A stretch of 64,000 nt of DNA from Gilliamella sp. Lep-s35 (GTDB taxonomy: Bacteria > Pseudomonadota > Gammaproteobacteria > Enterobacterales > Orbaceae), in assembly GCF_009795845.1 (NCBI RefSeq), contig NZ_WTEX01000001.1:101259-165258 (forward strand). The letters run 5' to 3'. The position numbers and the translations under genes were made by a program. Below the pieces are notes generated by a model. It saw only the letters and a program-made list of their open reading frames with translations. It did no database searches and was not told the DNA's origin. Below are positions 39,087 through 47,633 of this stretch, in pieces (positions within the stretch are counted from its first letter, which is position 1; each line of letters opens with the position of its first letter).

Positions 39087-40232
39087 TTACTTCGCTAAAT
39101 CAAAAATCCCCGCAATGATTTGCCGACTATAAACATCACTCATTTGCCAATCAATCGCATTTTGCGCTGCGTTATCAATCACTCGTTTTAACTCATGCTC
39201 ATTTATATTGAGTTGCCCAAGCGTGGTTGGCGTGCCGATTTTGTTGAACCAAGCTCTTAATGCTTCAATACCTTGTTCAGCCGTTGATAAACCAAAAATT
39301 TGTTCAGCAAAACGTTGGAACTGTTTTGGGTTACGACTGTGATACCATGTCATCCAAGCGGGCATAACTACCGATAATCCCGCACCATGAGGAACATCAC
39401 AAATGGCGCTCATAGCGTGTTCAATCATATGATTTGGATAGCTAAATCCAGCGGTACCTACATACGTTAAACCATTTAAGGCTAACGTTGCCGCCCAAGC
39501 AAATTCACCACGTGCATCTAAATCATTGGGATTTTGCAGTAGCCGTTCAGTTGTTCGCATGACGGTTTTTATATTGGCTTCGATTTGCAAATTAATCAAT
39601 TCGGGTTGAACAGTTGCGGTGAAGTATCCCTCAATAGAATGCGCAATAATATCAGCGGCAGAATAGACCAGATAATCACGGCTAATGGTGGTTTGTAATT
39701 TAGGATTAATCACCGACACTTTTGGAAACAAACTAAAACCATGAATTGGGTATTTTTGTTTTGTATCTTCGTTAGTGATAACGCCGCCATTGTTCATTTC
39801 GCTACCGGTTGCAGCTAAGGTCATGACATCAAAAATATTAAGCGCTTTGGTTACTTGGGTGCCAGTAAAAAAATCCCAAACATCGCCATCGTACAAACTA
39901 CCAGCTGCAATCGCTTTAGCGCTATCTAAACACGATCCACCACCAATACTAAGAACACTATCAGCACCAAATTGTTTAGCTATTGCAATCCCTTCACGCA
40001 CTTTGCTTAAAACGGGGTTACTTTTTATTTTACCACATTGGGTAAATTCAATGCCGTTTTCGCATAGGCTAGTTGTAATATCATCAAATAAACCAGACTG
40101 TTTAATGCGGTCACTGCCAAAGATGATAACGACTTTTTTGGCGCCAAATTCTTTCATATAGCGCCCTATGTTTTTTTCTTTATCAATACCAAACTCTATA
40201 CGCGTTGGATTTTGAAAACTAAATTCATGCAT
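39087..40232 (-). CDS. Iron-containing alcohol dehydrogenase (YqhD/BdhA-like)
   Basis: Group III alcohol dehydrogenase reducing aldehydes with NAD(P)H. The 381-residue protein starts EFSFQNPTRIEFG as in YqhD/butanol dehydrogenases, has the cofactor loop SIGGGSCLDSAKAIA near 95 (GGG-S) and TLAATGSEMN near 138. Metal ligands are in ADIIAHSIEGY near 194 and in YPNHMIEHAMSAICDVPHGAGLSVVMP near 255-280. It is 37 bases from an SDR gene on the same strand and they probably form an operon, divergent from a LysR regulator. Confidence 0.85.
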   Translation of the reverse strand: MHEFSFQNPTRIEFGIDKEKNIGRYMKEFGAKKVVIIFGSDRIKQSGLFDDITTSLCENGIEFTQCGKIKSNPVLSKVREGIAIAKQFGADSVLSIGGGSCLDSAKAIAAGSLYDGDVWDFFTGTQVTKALNIFDVMTLAATGSEMNNGGVITNEDTKQKYPIHGFSLFPKVSVINPKLQTTISRDYLVYSAADIIAHSIEGYFTATVQPELINLQIEANIKTVMRTTERLLQNPNDLDARGEFAWAATLALNGLTYVGTAGFSYPNHMIEHAMSAICDVPHGAGLSVVMPAWMTWYHSRNPKQFQRFAEQIFGLSTAEQGIEALRAWFNKIGTPTTLGQLNINEHELKRVIDNAAQNAIDWQMSDVYSRQIIAGIFDLAK

Positions 40233-40269
40233 AATTTATTCCTTTAGATAATATAATGTTCATTCAAAA

Positions 40270-41088
40270 TTAATTGTTGTTATCCCACCAATATTTTGCT
40301 GTGGCGCCACCATCGATTAATATGTCACTGCCAGTTATGTAGGCGCCTTTGTCTGACATAATAAATTCGGCAAGGTTAGCGACTTCGTCAGGTGTACCGC
40401 CTCGGCCAGCGGGAAGCTGTTTTAGCATATTGCGATAAAAGTCCTTGCGTTCACCATTAAGTTCGTCATTTGCTAATGGTGTGTGGATAATGCCTGCGCT
40501 AATGCAGTTTATCCTAGCACCCCGATGCCCCCATTTGACAGCTTCAGCTTGTACTTTTATAGCATTGCCACGCTTGGCTAGTTGATAAGCTTTTAAGGTA
40601 TCGTTAACGTTTTTTATAAACGGTAAATCAAGCAAGGCTTCTGTCGGCGTAAGGGCTAGGGCTTGGGTTTGTTCTTGTGTTAGTGGTGCTAAGCGGTGTG
40701 AAGATTGCGAACCAATGACTAACGCTGAACTGCCTTTTGCCATGACAGGACTAAAAGCGTCTAATAATAGCGCATTACCGTATAAGTCAACGTTAAATAT
40801 TTGGGCTACAGAAGCTTGCGATGGCGATACCCCTGCTGTATTAACTAAGCCCATTATTTTGCCTAGCTTTGTGGCTGTTTCGACTAATTTGTTGACCGAT
40901 TGAGGGTTTGATACATCGCAAGCTGCGGTATGCACATTAAACCCTGCATTGCGTAGTTGTTGTGCTTGATGTTCGGCATGTTCTGGGTTTTTGTCGGCTA
41001 ATAGGAGTTGTTTGCCTATTGCTATGCGCCTGACGATTGCAATGCCTATCGCACCTGATCCGCATAATACAATCACGTCTTTTGTCAT
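40270..41088 (-). CDS. Short-chain dehydrogenase/reductase
   Basis: NAD(P)-dependent SDR of 272 residues and unknown substrate. The Rossmann start is VIVLCGSGAIGIAIVRR, a variant of TGxxxGIG; NTAGVSP stands where NNAG is usual, and the active serine is in GSQSSHRL. The expected YxxxK is YQLAKRG near residue 180, after an insertion of about 25 residues. The C-terminal ITGSDILIDGGATAKYWW is typical. It lies in an operon with the iron alcohol dehydrogenase, suggesting detoxification or carbonyl metabolism. Confidence 0.85.
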   Translation of the reverse strand: MTKDVIVLCGSGAIGIAIVRRIAIGKQLLLADKNPEHAEHQAQQLRNAGFNVHTAACDVSNPQSVNKLVETATKLGKIMGLVNTAGVSPSQASVAQIFNVDLYGNALLLDAFSPVMAKGSSALVIGSQSSHRLAPLTQEQTQALALTPTEALLDLPFIKNVNDTLKAYQLAKRGNAIKVQAEAVKWGHRGARINCISAGIIHTPLANDELNGERKDFYRNMLKQLPAGRGGTPDEVANLAEFIMSDKGAYITGSDILIDGGATAKYWWDNNN

Positions 41089-41198
41089 GCTCTCCCCTTA
41101 ATTTTGTAGGTTGTTTGTGGGTTATTTATTTTGGATGTGATTAGTTGCCATTTTAACGAGCGCTTTTATTGAGATAAATAAGGGCTTGTTTTATAGTG

Positions 41199-41217
41199 TA
41201 GTGAATTAAATTCACTA
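41199..41217 (+). promoter_or_regulatory. Palindromic LysR-type operator
   Basis: TAGTGAATTAAATTCACTA is an 8-bp perfect inverted repeat around TAA and contains the T-N11-A form of LysR-type sites. It lies 14 bases before the lysR-like start, in the divergent control region shared with the SDR operon. Confidence 0.65.
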
Positions 41218-41230
41218 ATAGAGCTTGATT

Positions 41231-42115
41231 ATGTATAACCTAAATGAACTAAATTATTTTATTACCGTGGCGCAGACTTCTAGCTTTGTTAAAGCTGGGC
41301 AATTGTTGGGGGTGACTTCATCAGCACTAAGCCATAGCATGAGGAATCTAGAAACTCGGTTAAATCTGCGCTTATTGAATCGCACCACGCGCAATGTCTC
41401 ACTGACCGAAGCAGGTGAACAGTTATATCGGCAAATTTCGCCGTTATTTGATTCTATTCATCAAGAAGTTGATGCGTTAAGTCATTTTGTTAATACACCA
41501 TCAGGAACCATTCGAATTAATGCTCCAAGCATTGCTGTTGAACAGATCATCTATCCTAAATTACGCGACTTTTTGCCCCGTTATCCGCAAATTAAGATTG
41601 AAATTCAAGCCGACAATAGCTGGGCGGATATTGTTAAGCAAGGCTTTGATATGGGGTGCCGTTTAGGGAGTGATATAGCCAAAGAGATGATTGCCGTTAA
41701 AATATCTCCACCACTAAAAATGGCTTTAGTTGCTAGCTCCAATTATTTGCAGGCAAAGGACGTACCTGTATCTATTAATGATTTGGATAAACACAGCTTA
41801 ATTGGTATGCGAATATCTTCGGATCATGGTACGGAATTGCCGTGGGAATTTTTACAAGCAGGAAAAATGGTTAAATACCATCCGCATTCGCAGTTTATGA
41901 TTAATAATCATTTACGCAAGCAAGCCGCATTAGATGGTTTAGGCATTACTTGGCTTGCTCGTTCTAGTGTTGAGCAAGAATTGGCATCGGGCGAGTTGGT
42001 TGAGTTGTTGGCTGAATTTGCCATTACTTATGATTCATTTTACCTTTACTATCCAAGTCGCAAAGGGCATTCAAATGTTTTTAAATTGATTATCGATTTG
42101 TTAAAGTGTGAATAA
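41231..42115 (+). CDS. LysR-family transcriptional regulator
   Basis: The 294-residue protein has the LysR winged helix (LNELNYFITVAQTSSFVKAGQLLGVTSSALSHSMRNLE, about 3-45, then LLNRTTRNVSLTEAGEQL) and a two-lobe effector domain. The effector unknown. It is divergent from the SDR-alcohol dehydrogenase operon with a palindrome between, so it probably controls that operon and itself. The ATG at 41231 is chosen over a TTG at 41225. Confidence 0.9.
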   Translation: MYNLNELNYFITVAQTSSFVKAGQLLGVTSSALSHSMRNLETRLNLRLLNRTTRNVSLTEAGEQLYRQISPLFDSIHQEVDALSHFVNTPSGTIRINAPSIAVEQIIYPKLRDFLPRYPQIKIEIQADNSWADIVKQGFDMGCRLGSDIAKEMIAVKISPPLKMALVASSNYLQAKDVPVSINDLDKHSLIGMRISSDHGTELPWEFLQAGKMVKYHPHSQFMINNHLRKQAALDGLGITWLARSSVEQELASGELVELLAEFAITYDSFYLYYPSRKGHSNVFKLIIDLLKCE

Positions 42116-42157
42116 TAAATTTAACTAATTATAAATAAACTAAAGAAGTAATAGTAA

Positions 42158-42187
42158 AAATGAGGCATTTAGCCTCATTTGGTTTTG
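42158..42187. terminator. Bidirectional terminator between lysR and the EptA-like gene
   Basis: AAATGAGGC (42158-42166) and GCCTCATTT (42172-42180) form a perfect 9-bp stem with a 5-base loop between convergent genes; GGTTTTGT follows on the plus strand and TTTTACT on the minus strand. Confidence 0.7.
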
Positions 42188-42242
42188 TATAAAATCGATA
42201 GTATATTTCTAACTTATTACTCAACCTATAGCAAGTAACAGC

Positions 42243-43814
42243 TTAATGTTTGTTAAGAATTTCTGAAAAAGGCCTAACAGTACTATTAGGCATAACAACT
42301 CGATCATTACCTTTTTCTTTATTAAGAGTAGCCTGATCAATTTCATAACCCAAAAGATTAGATAAAATATATTTATTCATAAGCCCACTTAAATAACCAC
42401 TTTCCCCACGAAACGATTCAATATACTCACAGTTATAACGTGGGTTGGTTGATATAAACATAAAAGGGATTAGAAACTGATCAACATTGTCCCCTATACC
42501 ATGCCCAACATTGACAATTTCACCATGATCTGAAGTATAAATTATAGTATAGTTATCACTATATTTATTGATAACATCATATAATGCTTTAACTGTACGA
42601 TCGGTATGGTGAACAGTTAGATCATATTCCTCAGCATCAGGTAAAGCCTGTTTATCAATGTCATCATAACCGTCTTCATAAGGTTGATGGCTACCACGCA
42701 AATGCACCAAAATAAATTTTTGGGGCGAGTTATCTTTTTTCAGGGTTTTTTCTAATAGCTGACTTAAATTAATATCAATAGCTGTATCAGAAAAAGAAAT
42801 AACATCACTTTTACGAGCAATAAAACCAAATTTAGTATTTAATGTATCTTGAATTTGTTGTGCAGCCGATGCTAACCAATAGGTTTTGTAATGGTTGAAT
42901 TTGGCCATTTCAATAATCGATTTATTATTAAATAAATTATCATCACTTTCAGGTACATTAAATGAGAGTGTCATAGGTATTGAATCTCGAGTAAAAGCTG
43001 CAGCTGAGTGGCTATTTGGCATAATACACCCGCCATTTTGGCTAAAAATATTGGTCATAAAAGGCGTAGTTTGCTTATGATAACCATAGCTACTATAGCG
43101 ATTTACGAAAGAAGATTCCCCCATAATAAATACAATCAAGTCGTTATCCGGCTTATTAGGCGGTAAAAGAACAGCGTCATTAAACTTTTCAATTTCATGA
43201 CTATTTGAATAGATATCTGTTGTAGTATAACTAAGTAAAATATAGGATAAATTAGCAAGTACAGCAGAATAACATTTACGTATTGGACTAACAGCAGGTT
43301 TATAGATCCCACGCTTAAGATCAGATTTTATTGCTGAATAGTTTGCTAAATAATAGATAATAAAGAAAAATAGAAACCCATAAATGGTTATGGGAACAAA
43401 AAGTCTAAATTTAATACAGACAAATTTTTTAAGAATAAATAAAATAAGCAAAGTCGCAATAAATGCAGGGCCAATGATCATTAACGCTTGCTTAGCCATT
43501 GAGAGTAGTTCGTAAGAATTAGTCTCAACAATAGAATCAAGTAGGCTGTCTGATATCATGTCCCCATAAAAAATAAAATAGCTAACTTCTGATAAAAAAA
43601 GGAATAACAATAAAACGCCAAAAATAACAACAAGCTTATAACCGCTACAAAGGCAATTATGTACAATCATAATAAAAAATAAAGTTGTTATTATCATTAT
43701 ATAAAAATAGAGATTATCTAAAATAGATTCGCTAAAATTAATATAAAAATGATATTTATAAAAGCGGTAAGACCAAATCGCACTAATAAAAGTATAGACT
43801 AATAGCAGTAACAT
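42243..43814 (-). CDS. EptA/CptA-like phosphoethanolamine transferase (sulfatase fold)
   Basis: Inner-membrane enzyme of the YhbX/YhjW/YijP/YjdB group that moves phosphoethanolamine onto lipid A, core sugars or glucans. The 523-residue protein has about five membrane segments in the first 165 residues and a periplasmic alkaline-phosphatase-like domain. Metal and catalytic sites are visible: FIMGESSFVNRYSSYGY near 230, the nucleophile threonine in AAFTRDSIPMTLSF near 272, LVHLRGSHQPY near 370 and YTSDHGE near 425. The acceptor cannot be named. No neighbouring gene explains its role; it lies just before the Tad locus in the opposite direction. Confidence 0.8.
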   Translation of the reverse strand: MLLLLVYTFISAIWSYRFYKYHFYINFSESILDNLYFYIMIITTLFFIMIVHNCLCSGYKLVVIFGVLLLFLFLSEVSYFIFYGDMISDSLLDSIVETNSYELLSMAKQALMIIGPAFIATLLILFILKKFVCIKFRLFVPITIYGFLFFFIIYYLANYSAIKSDLKRGIYKPAVSPIRKCYSAVLANLSYILLSYTTTDIYSNSHEIEKFNDAVLLPPNKPDNDLIVFIMGESSFVNRYSSYGYHKQTTPFMTNIFSQNGGCIMPNSHSAAAFTRDSIPMTLSFNVPESDDNLFNNKSIIEMAKFNHYKTYWLASAAQQIQDTLNTKFGFIARKSDVISFSDTAIDINLSQLLEKTLKKDNSPQKFILVHLRGSHQPYEDGYDDIDKQALPDAEEYDLTVHHTDRTVKALYDVINKYSDNYTIIYTSDHGEIVNVGHGIGDNVDQFLIPFMFISTNPRYNCEYIESFRGESGYLSGLMNKYILSNLLGYEIDQATLNKEKGNDRVVMPNSTVRPFSEILNKH

Positions 43815-44126
43815 TGATGGAAAGATCTTTTTTTATCCTACATAAATTCATAAAATATGCCCCAATCCTATATTCAAGTATTTTTGTCAAAAATAATTGT
43901 TATAGTTAATTTTTGTTACTATTTATAATAAATCAATGTAAATATTGTTTAATTGTAGGAATTTCTACAAACTAATGAAAATAAAAACGGTATGCATTTT
44001 ACATGTTTTTTTATATTGTGAAATAATTATTGAATATTTTTTATTATGTTATACAATTCATTTACTTTCAGTAAAGAGAGTAAAATTATTTTATAAAAAA
44101 TGTAAGAAATATTTAAGGAGAAAATT
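43815..44126 (+). promoter_or_regulatory. AT-rich control region before the Tad locus
   Basis: No gene is seen. A possible flp promoter is TTGAAT (44030-44035), 16 bases, TACAAT (44052-44057). A TATAAT at 43924 lacks a well-placed -35. An imperfect palindrome TTGTAG-GAATTT-CTACAA is centred near 43962. The Tad genes begin downstream; the EptA-like gene starts on the other side. Confidence 0.35.
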
Positions 44127-44369
44127 ATGATGTATTTATCTGCGATCCGCGCCCAGGCAAGAGCTTTTTTAGGCAAATTCATTAAAAACGAACAAGGTGT
44201 TACTGCGATCGAATATGCAGTTGTTGCAGCTGGTATTGCGGTGGTTGTTTTGGCTGTTTTCAAAGCAGGTGGCCCTGTTGACCAAATGTTAAAAAATACG
44301 TTTGATCAATTAAAAACGAAGATGCAGACTGTTATTACTGGTGCTGGTAATAGTTCTAGTGGCTCTTAA
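44127..44369 (+). CDS. flp: Flp-type major pilin
   Basis: Subunit of the Tad (tight adherence) type IVb pilus. The 80-residue prepilin has a 26-residue leader ending in NEQG, cleavage before VTAIEYAVVAAGIAVVVLAVF, and the Flp glutamate at +5 with the neighbouring tyrosine (EY). The C-terminus is short and rich in glycine and serine. AGGAG is 7 bases before the ATG at 44127; a second ATG follows directly. A long hairpin between flp and tadA probably lowers expression of the rest of the operon. Confidence 0.93.
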   Translation: MMYLSAIRAQARAFLGKFIKNEQGVTAIEYAVVAAGIAVVVLAVFKAGGPVDQMLKNTFDQLKTKMQTVITGAGNSSSGS

Positions 44370-44451
44370 TCGACTGCATTTTCGCTATGCATAGCTAATA
44401 TGCTTTTATTTAAAATTATTATCTAATAACATTTGTTATTTTGGGGTAATA

Positions 44452-44492
44452 AAATAAAGCTATTGGCAAAATAAAAGCCAATAGCTTTATTT
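44452..44492 (+). terminator. Long hairpin between flp and tadA (partial terminator)
   Basis: A perfect 16-bp stem (44452-44467 with 44477-44492) has a 9-base loop. The downstream arm ends CTTTATTT, but no long T-run follows, so it probably stabilises flp mRNA and lets part of transcription continue into tadA. Confidence 0.65.
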
Positions 44493-44515
44493 ATACAGGG
44501 TGCTGATGAATAAAC

Positions 44516-45826
44516 ATGGATAATGAAAAACTTCCACAGTTTTCTAGTGAATGGGGTAAGGTTCGTGATTTGGTGTTTCAAGTCATTGATCTAGATTTAA
44601 TTGAGCAACTAAAAAACGAACCTAATAAAATCCTGCGCGAAATTCAAACTATAATCAGAGATATTGTCAATTCAGGCAATGCTTATATTACTGCCGATGA
44701 GTCAAATATATTGGCCGGTATGATTTGTGATGAAATTATTGGTTATGGTCCAATTGATTCATTAATGAAAGATGAATCGGTCAATGATATTTTAGTCAAT
44801 GGTCCTTTCAGCATTTATGTTGAACGTGGTGGTGTGCTTAGCAAAACCGATAAGTTTTTTATTAGCGAGCGCCAACTGCTTGATATTGCAAGGCGGTTAG
44901 TGAATAAAGTTGGTAAAAATATTGATGAAGCGCACCCATTAGTCGATTCACGAATGCCCGATGGCAGCCGCCTTAATGTTGTTATTCCACCGATTGCGAT
45001 TGATGGCACCTCAATGTCGATTCGTAAATTTGGTACCGGTCGCCGAACATTTCACGATTTAATTAAATATGGCTCACTAAATGAAGATATGGCTAATTTT
45101 TTAGTCATTGCAGCGCGTTGTCGAATGAATATTATTGTTTCAGGTGGTACTGGTTCTGGTAAAACCACAATGCTAAATGCATTATCAGGCTTTATTGGCG
45201 AACATGAACGTACTATTACCCTTGAAGATGCGGCCGAATTAAGGCTACAGCAAGACCACGTGCTTAGGATGGAAACCAAATCAGGCGGTGAAGATGGGCG
45301 TGGACGGGTAACAATGCAAAATCTGTTAGTTAATGCACTACGGATGCGGCCAGACCGAATTATTTTAGGGGAGTGTCGTGGTGAAGAGGCTTTTGAAATG
45401 CTTCAAGCTATGAATACAGGGCATAACGGCTCAATGTCAACCCTGCATGCTAACACAGCTAAAGATGCTTTATCGCGTTTAGAAAGTATGATCATTATGG
45501 CTCAGTCCGAATTACCTATTGTGGCAATTCGGCACTATATTGCCTCTTCGGTTAATTTTATTATTCAAGTTTCTCGTTTGCCGGATGGTCAACGTAAAGT
45601 AATGAGTATTACCGAAGTTATCGGTTTAGAGTCTGAAAATATTGTTACGCATGATGTATTTAAATTTAAAATTCATGACGAAAGAAACGAACAGGGTAAG
45701 ATTCAAGGTGAATTTGTCTGTAATGGCTTAATAAAGCGATCAGCCCTTTATGAAAGTGCCCAATATTATGATATGTCAGATGTATTAGAAAAACTAATGT
45801 TCAGCGCAGCAGGGATTAACATATGA
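44516..45826 (+). CDS. tadA: TadA/CpaF secretion ATPase
   Basis: Cytoplasmic hexameric ATPase driving Flp pilus extension (and probably retraction). The 436-residue protein has the GSPII-E N-domain, Walker A SGGTGSGKTT near 208-217, the Asp box TLEDAAELRL, the Walker B region MRPDRIILGECRGEEAFEM near 280 and the His box NGSMSTLHAN. Length is typical of the shorter TadA/CpaF forms. It overlaps tadB by 4 bases (ATGA). Confidence 0.95.
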   Translation: MDNEKLPQFSSEWGKVRDLVFQVIDLDLIEQLKNEPNKILREIQTIIRDIVNSGNAYITADESNILAGMICDEIIGYGPIDSLMKDESVNDILVNGPFSIYVERGGVLSKTDKFFISERQLLDIARRLVNKVGKNIDEAHPLVDSRMPDGSRLNVVIPPIAIDGTSMSIRKFGTGRRTFHDLIKYGSLNEDMANFLVIAARCRMNIIVSGGTGSGKTTMLNALSGFIGEHERTITLEDAAELRLQQDHVLRMETKSGGEDGRGRVTMQNLLVNALRMRPDRIILGECRGEEAFEMLQAMNTGHNGSMSTLHANTAKDALSRLESMIIMAQSELPIVAIRHYIASSVNFIIQVSRLPDGQRKVMSITEVIGLESENIVTHDVFKFKIHDERNEQGKIQGEFVCNGLIKRSALYESAQYYDMSDVLEKLMFSAAGINI

Positions 45827-46749
45827 TTTTTATTTTGTCAATTGCGCTTATTCTTACTGCTATTATAAATATGTGGACGTTGCGTCGTCGTAGAGAGCGA
45901 TTACAAGTTTTTTATAATGTTGAAGTTAAAAACACTTCTTTGTCTAGTTTGGTTGAAAGCCAACTATCTCAAAGGCAGCAATCATTATGGCAGCGAATTA
46001 GCTTTGATTTTAACGTAATGATGCGATCTTATTATAACTTACTTATCATGGGGCAATCTAAAAGTCGGTTGTTTGTTTATATTTTTGTCGGTACGGTTGC
46101 GGGGATAATATTAAATGGACAGTATCTTCATTATGATAGTTATACTGTAGCTTTAGTTAGTGGTATTGGCACGGTTGTTATTATGCTTTTTCTTAAAAAA
46201 AGAAAGTTGAAAAAAGAATTTTACAATACATTTCCTGAAGCATTAAATACCATTACTGGTATTGTATCATCGGGTAGTGCCATAACAACAAGCTTTAAAG
46301 CGTGCGGCGACTCTATTGAAGGCGTTGTTGGTAAAACATTAAAGGAAGTAGATAAGCGAATAGAAATTGGTGATAATATTGAAGGGGTTTTAATGAACTC
46401 TTATCAACGACTGCCTTTCCCTGAATATTACTTTTTTATTTTAACGGTCATGGTTAACCTTGATAGTGGTGGCGAATTAAAAGAGGTGCTTAATCGGTTA
46501 ACAAAAATGTTAACAAACAATCAGGTTTTAGTTAAAACCAGAGATGGTAAAACCGCCGAATTAAGAATGACGATGACAATATTAGGCTGTATGCCTTTGG
46601 GGTTTATCTTCTTACTTAAATTGATTTCACAGACGCATTATGATTATTTAATGGATACATCAGTGGGTCGCGGTATTTTGTACTATGTTATAGGCAGTGT
46701 GGTTATTGGTGTTATCATTATAAAGGGAATGATTAATAAAATCGTTTAA
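45823..46749 (+). CDS. tadB: TadB inner-membrane platform protein
   Basis: GspF-domain membrane protein that couples TadA to the growing pilus. The 308-residue protein has one N-terminal membrane segment, a pair near residues 87-125 and a C-terminal pair (about 248-270 and 285-305). The central GspF helical domain reads FPEALNTITGIVSSGSAITTSFKACG near 140. It is translationally coupled to tadA and followed by tadC after 3 bases. Confidence 0.93.
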   Translation: MIFILSIALILTAIINMWTLRRRRERLQVFYNVEVKNTSLSSLVESQLSQRQQSLWQRISFDFNVMMRSYYNLLIMGQSKSRLFVYIFVGTVAGIILNGQYLHYDSYTVALVSGIGTVVIMLFLKKRKLKKEFYNTFPEALNTITGIVSSGSAITTSFKACGDSIEGVVGKTLKEVDKRIEIGDNIEGVLMNSYQRLPFPEYYFFILTVMVNLDSGGELKEVLNRLTKMLTNNQVLVKTRDGKTAELRMTMTILGCMPLGFIFLLKLISQTHYDYLMDTSVGRGILYYVIGSVVIGVIIIKGMINKIV

Positions 46750-46752
46750 ATT

Positions 46753-47628
46753 ATGACTAGTTTATTAAATATATTAATTCCAATTATTTTAATTTATATT
46801 GGCTGCAAAGAGTTAATTGGTTCTTATTTATTAAGTAAAAGAAAACAAAAAATCAGCTTGCTATTAAATAATGAGAATCAAGAAAAAAAAGCACCTAAAA
46901 AACATGTTAATCAAAAGAATGTTGCTTTTGAAAAAATTGCCGCAAAAAATAGTGTAAGCCTTAGTTTTTTGCGCCAATTTCAAGAACAAAATAGTTGGAA
47001 GATATATGCTGTTATTATCGTGTTTTCACTTTTTTATCTTGTCAATCAGATATTTTCGTTTATTGAACTTGATTCTAGCATCTTAACGATTGCTATATTT
47101 ATAATTATAGTTATGGTTATTTTTATACCTGATAGGTTGTTAAAAAGACAAACAGAAAGAAGAATTAGAAGAATTTCACAAGATTTACCATTGGTTATTG
47201 ATATGATGGCTATTATGGTTAAATCGGGCATGACCGTTGAAAATGGTTTTAGGTATTTAAGTACAAGGGTAAAACCAATCAATAAAGATGTGGCAGCTAT
47301 TTTAGAAAGGGCTTGCTTAATGATGGATGTTAATGGTATTGAGCTCTCGATTGATTTAATTCAGCGAGAGGTACCAAGTAAAGAAGTTAGAATGTTTTGT
47401 GTTACCTTAAAAAGGAGTATTAGCTATGGTAATTCAATTTATGATGCTTTATTAGATTTATCAGCTGAAATGCGAGAAATGCAAAAATTATCTATAGATG
47501 AAAAAATTGCTGCGATTGCAGCCAAAATGACACTGCCAATGATGATATTGTTTTTAGCACCTTGTCTTGTTATTGTTGCTGGACCTGTCGTCATGAATAT
47601 TATAACAGTATTAAGTGATAGGATGTAG
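46753..47628 (+). CDS. tadC: TadC inner-membrane platform protein
   Basis: Second GspF-domain platform protein of the Tad system. The 291-residue protein has membrane segments near 5-22, 82-95, 108-128 and 255-285. The GspF domain includes DLPLVIDMMAIMVKSGMTVENGFRYL near 150 and the C-terminal KIAAIAAKMTLPMMILFLAPC. It lies between tadB and tadD with short spacers (3 and 5 bases). Confidence 0.92.
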   Translation: MTSLLNILIPIILIYIGCKELIGSYLLSKRKQKISLLLNNENQEKKAPKKHVNQKNVAFEKIAAKNSVSLSFLRQFQEQNSWKIYAVIIVFSLFYLVNQIFSFIELDSSILTIAIFIIIVMVIFIPDRLLKRQTERRIRRISQDLPLVIDMMAIMVKSGMTVENGFRYLSTRVKPINKDVAAILERACLMMDVNGIELSIDLIQREVPSKEVRMFCVTLKRSISYGNSIYDALLDLSAEMREMQKLSIDEKIAAIAAKMTLPMMILFLAPCLVIVAGPVVMNIITVLSDRM

Positions 47629-47633
47629 AAATA

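Noticed and set aside
43924..43929. TATAAT considered as the flp promoter
   Set aside because: No acceptable -35 at 15-19 bases and it would give a leader of almost 200 bases; kept only as a remark.
43945..44130. Open frame of 61 codons before flp
   Set aside because: AT-rich, unrecognisable peptide, overlaps the flp start and covers the probable promoter region; no ribosome-binding site.
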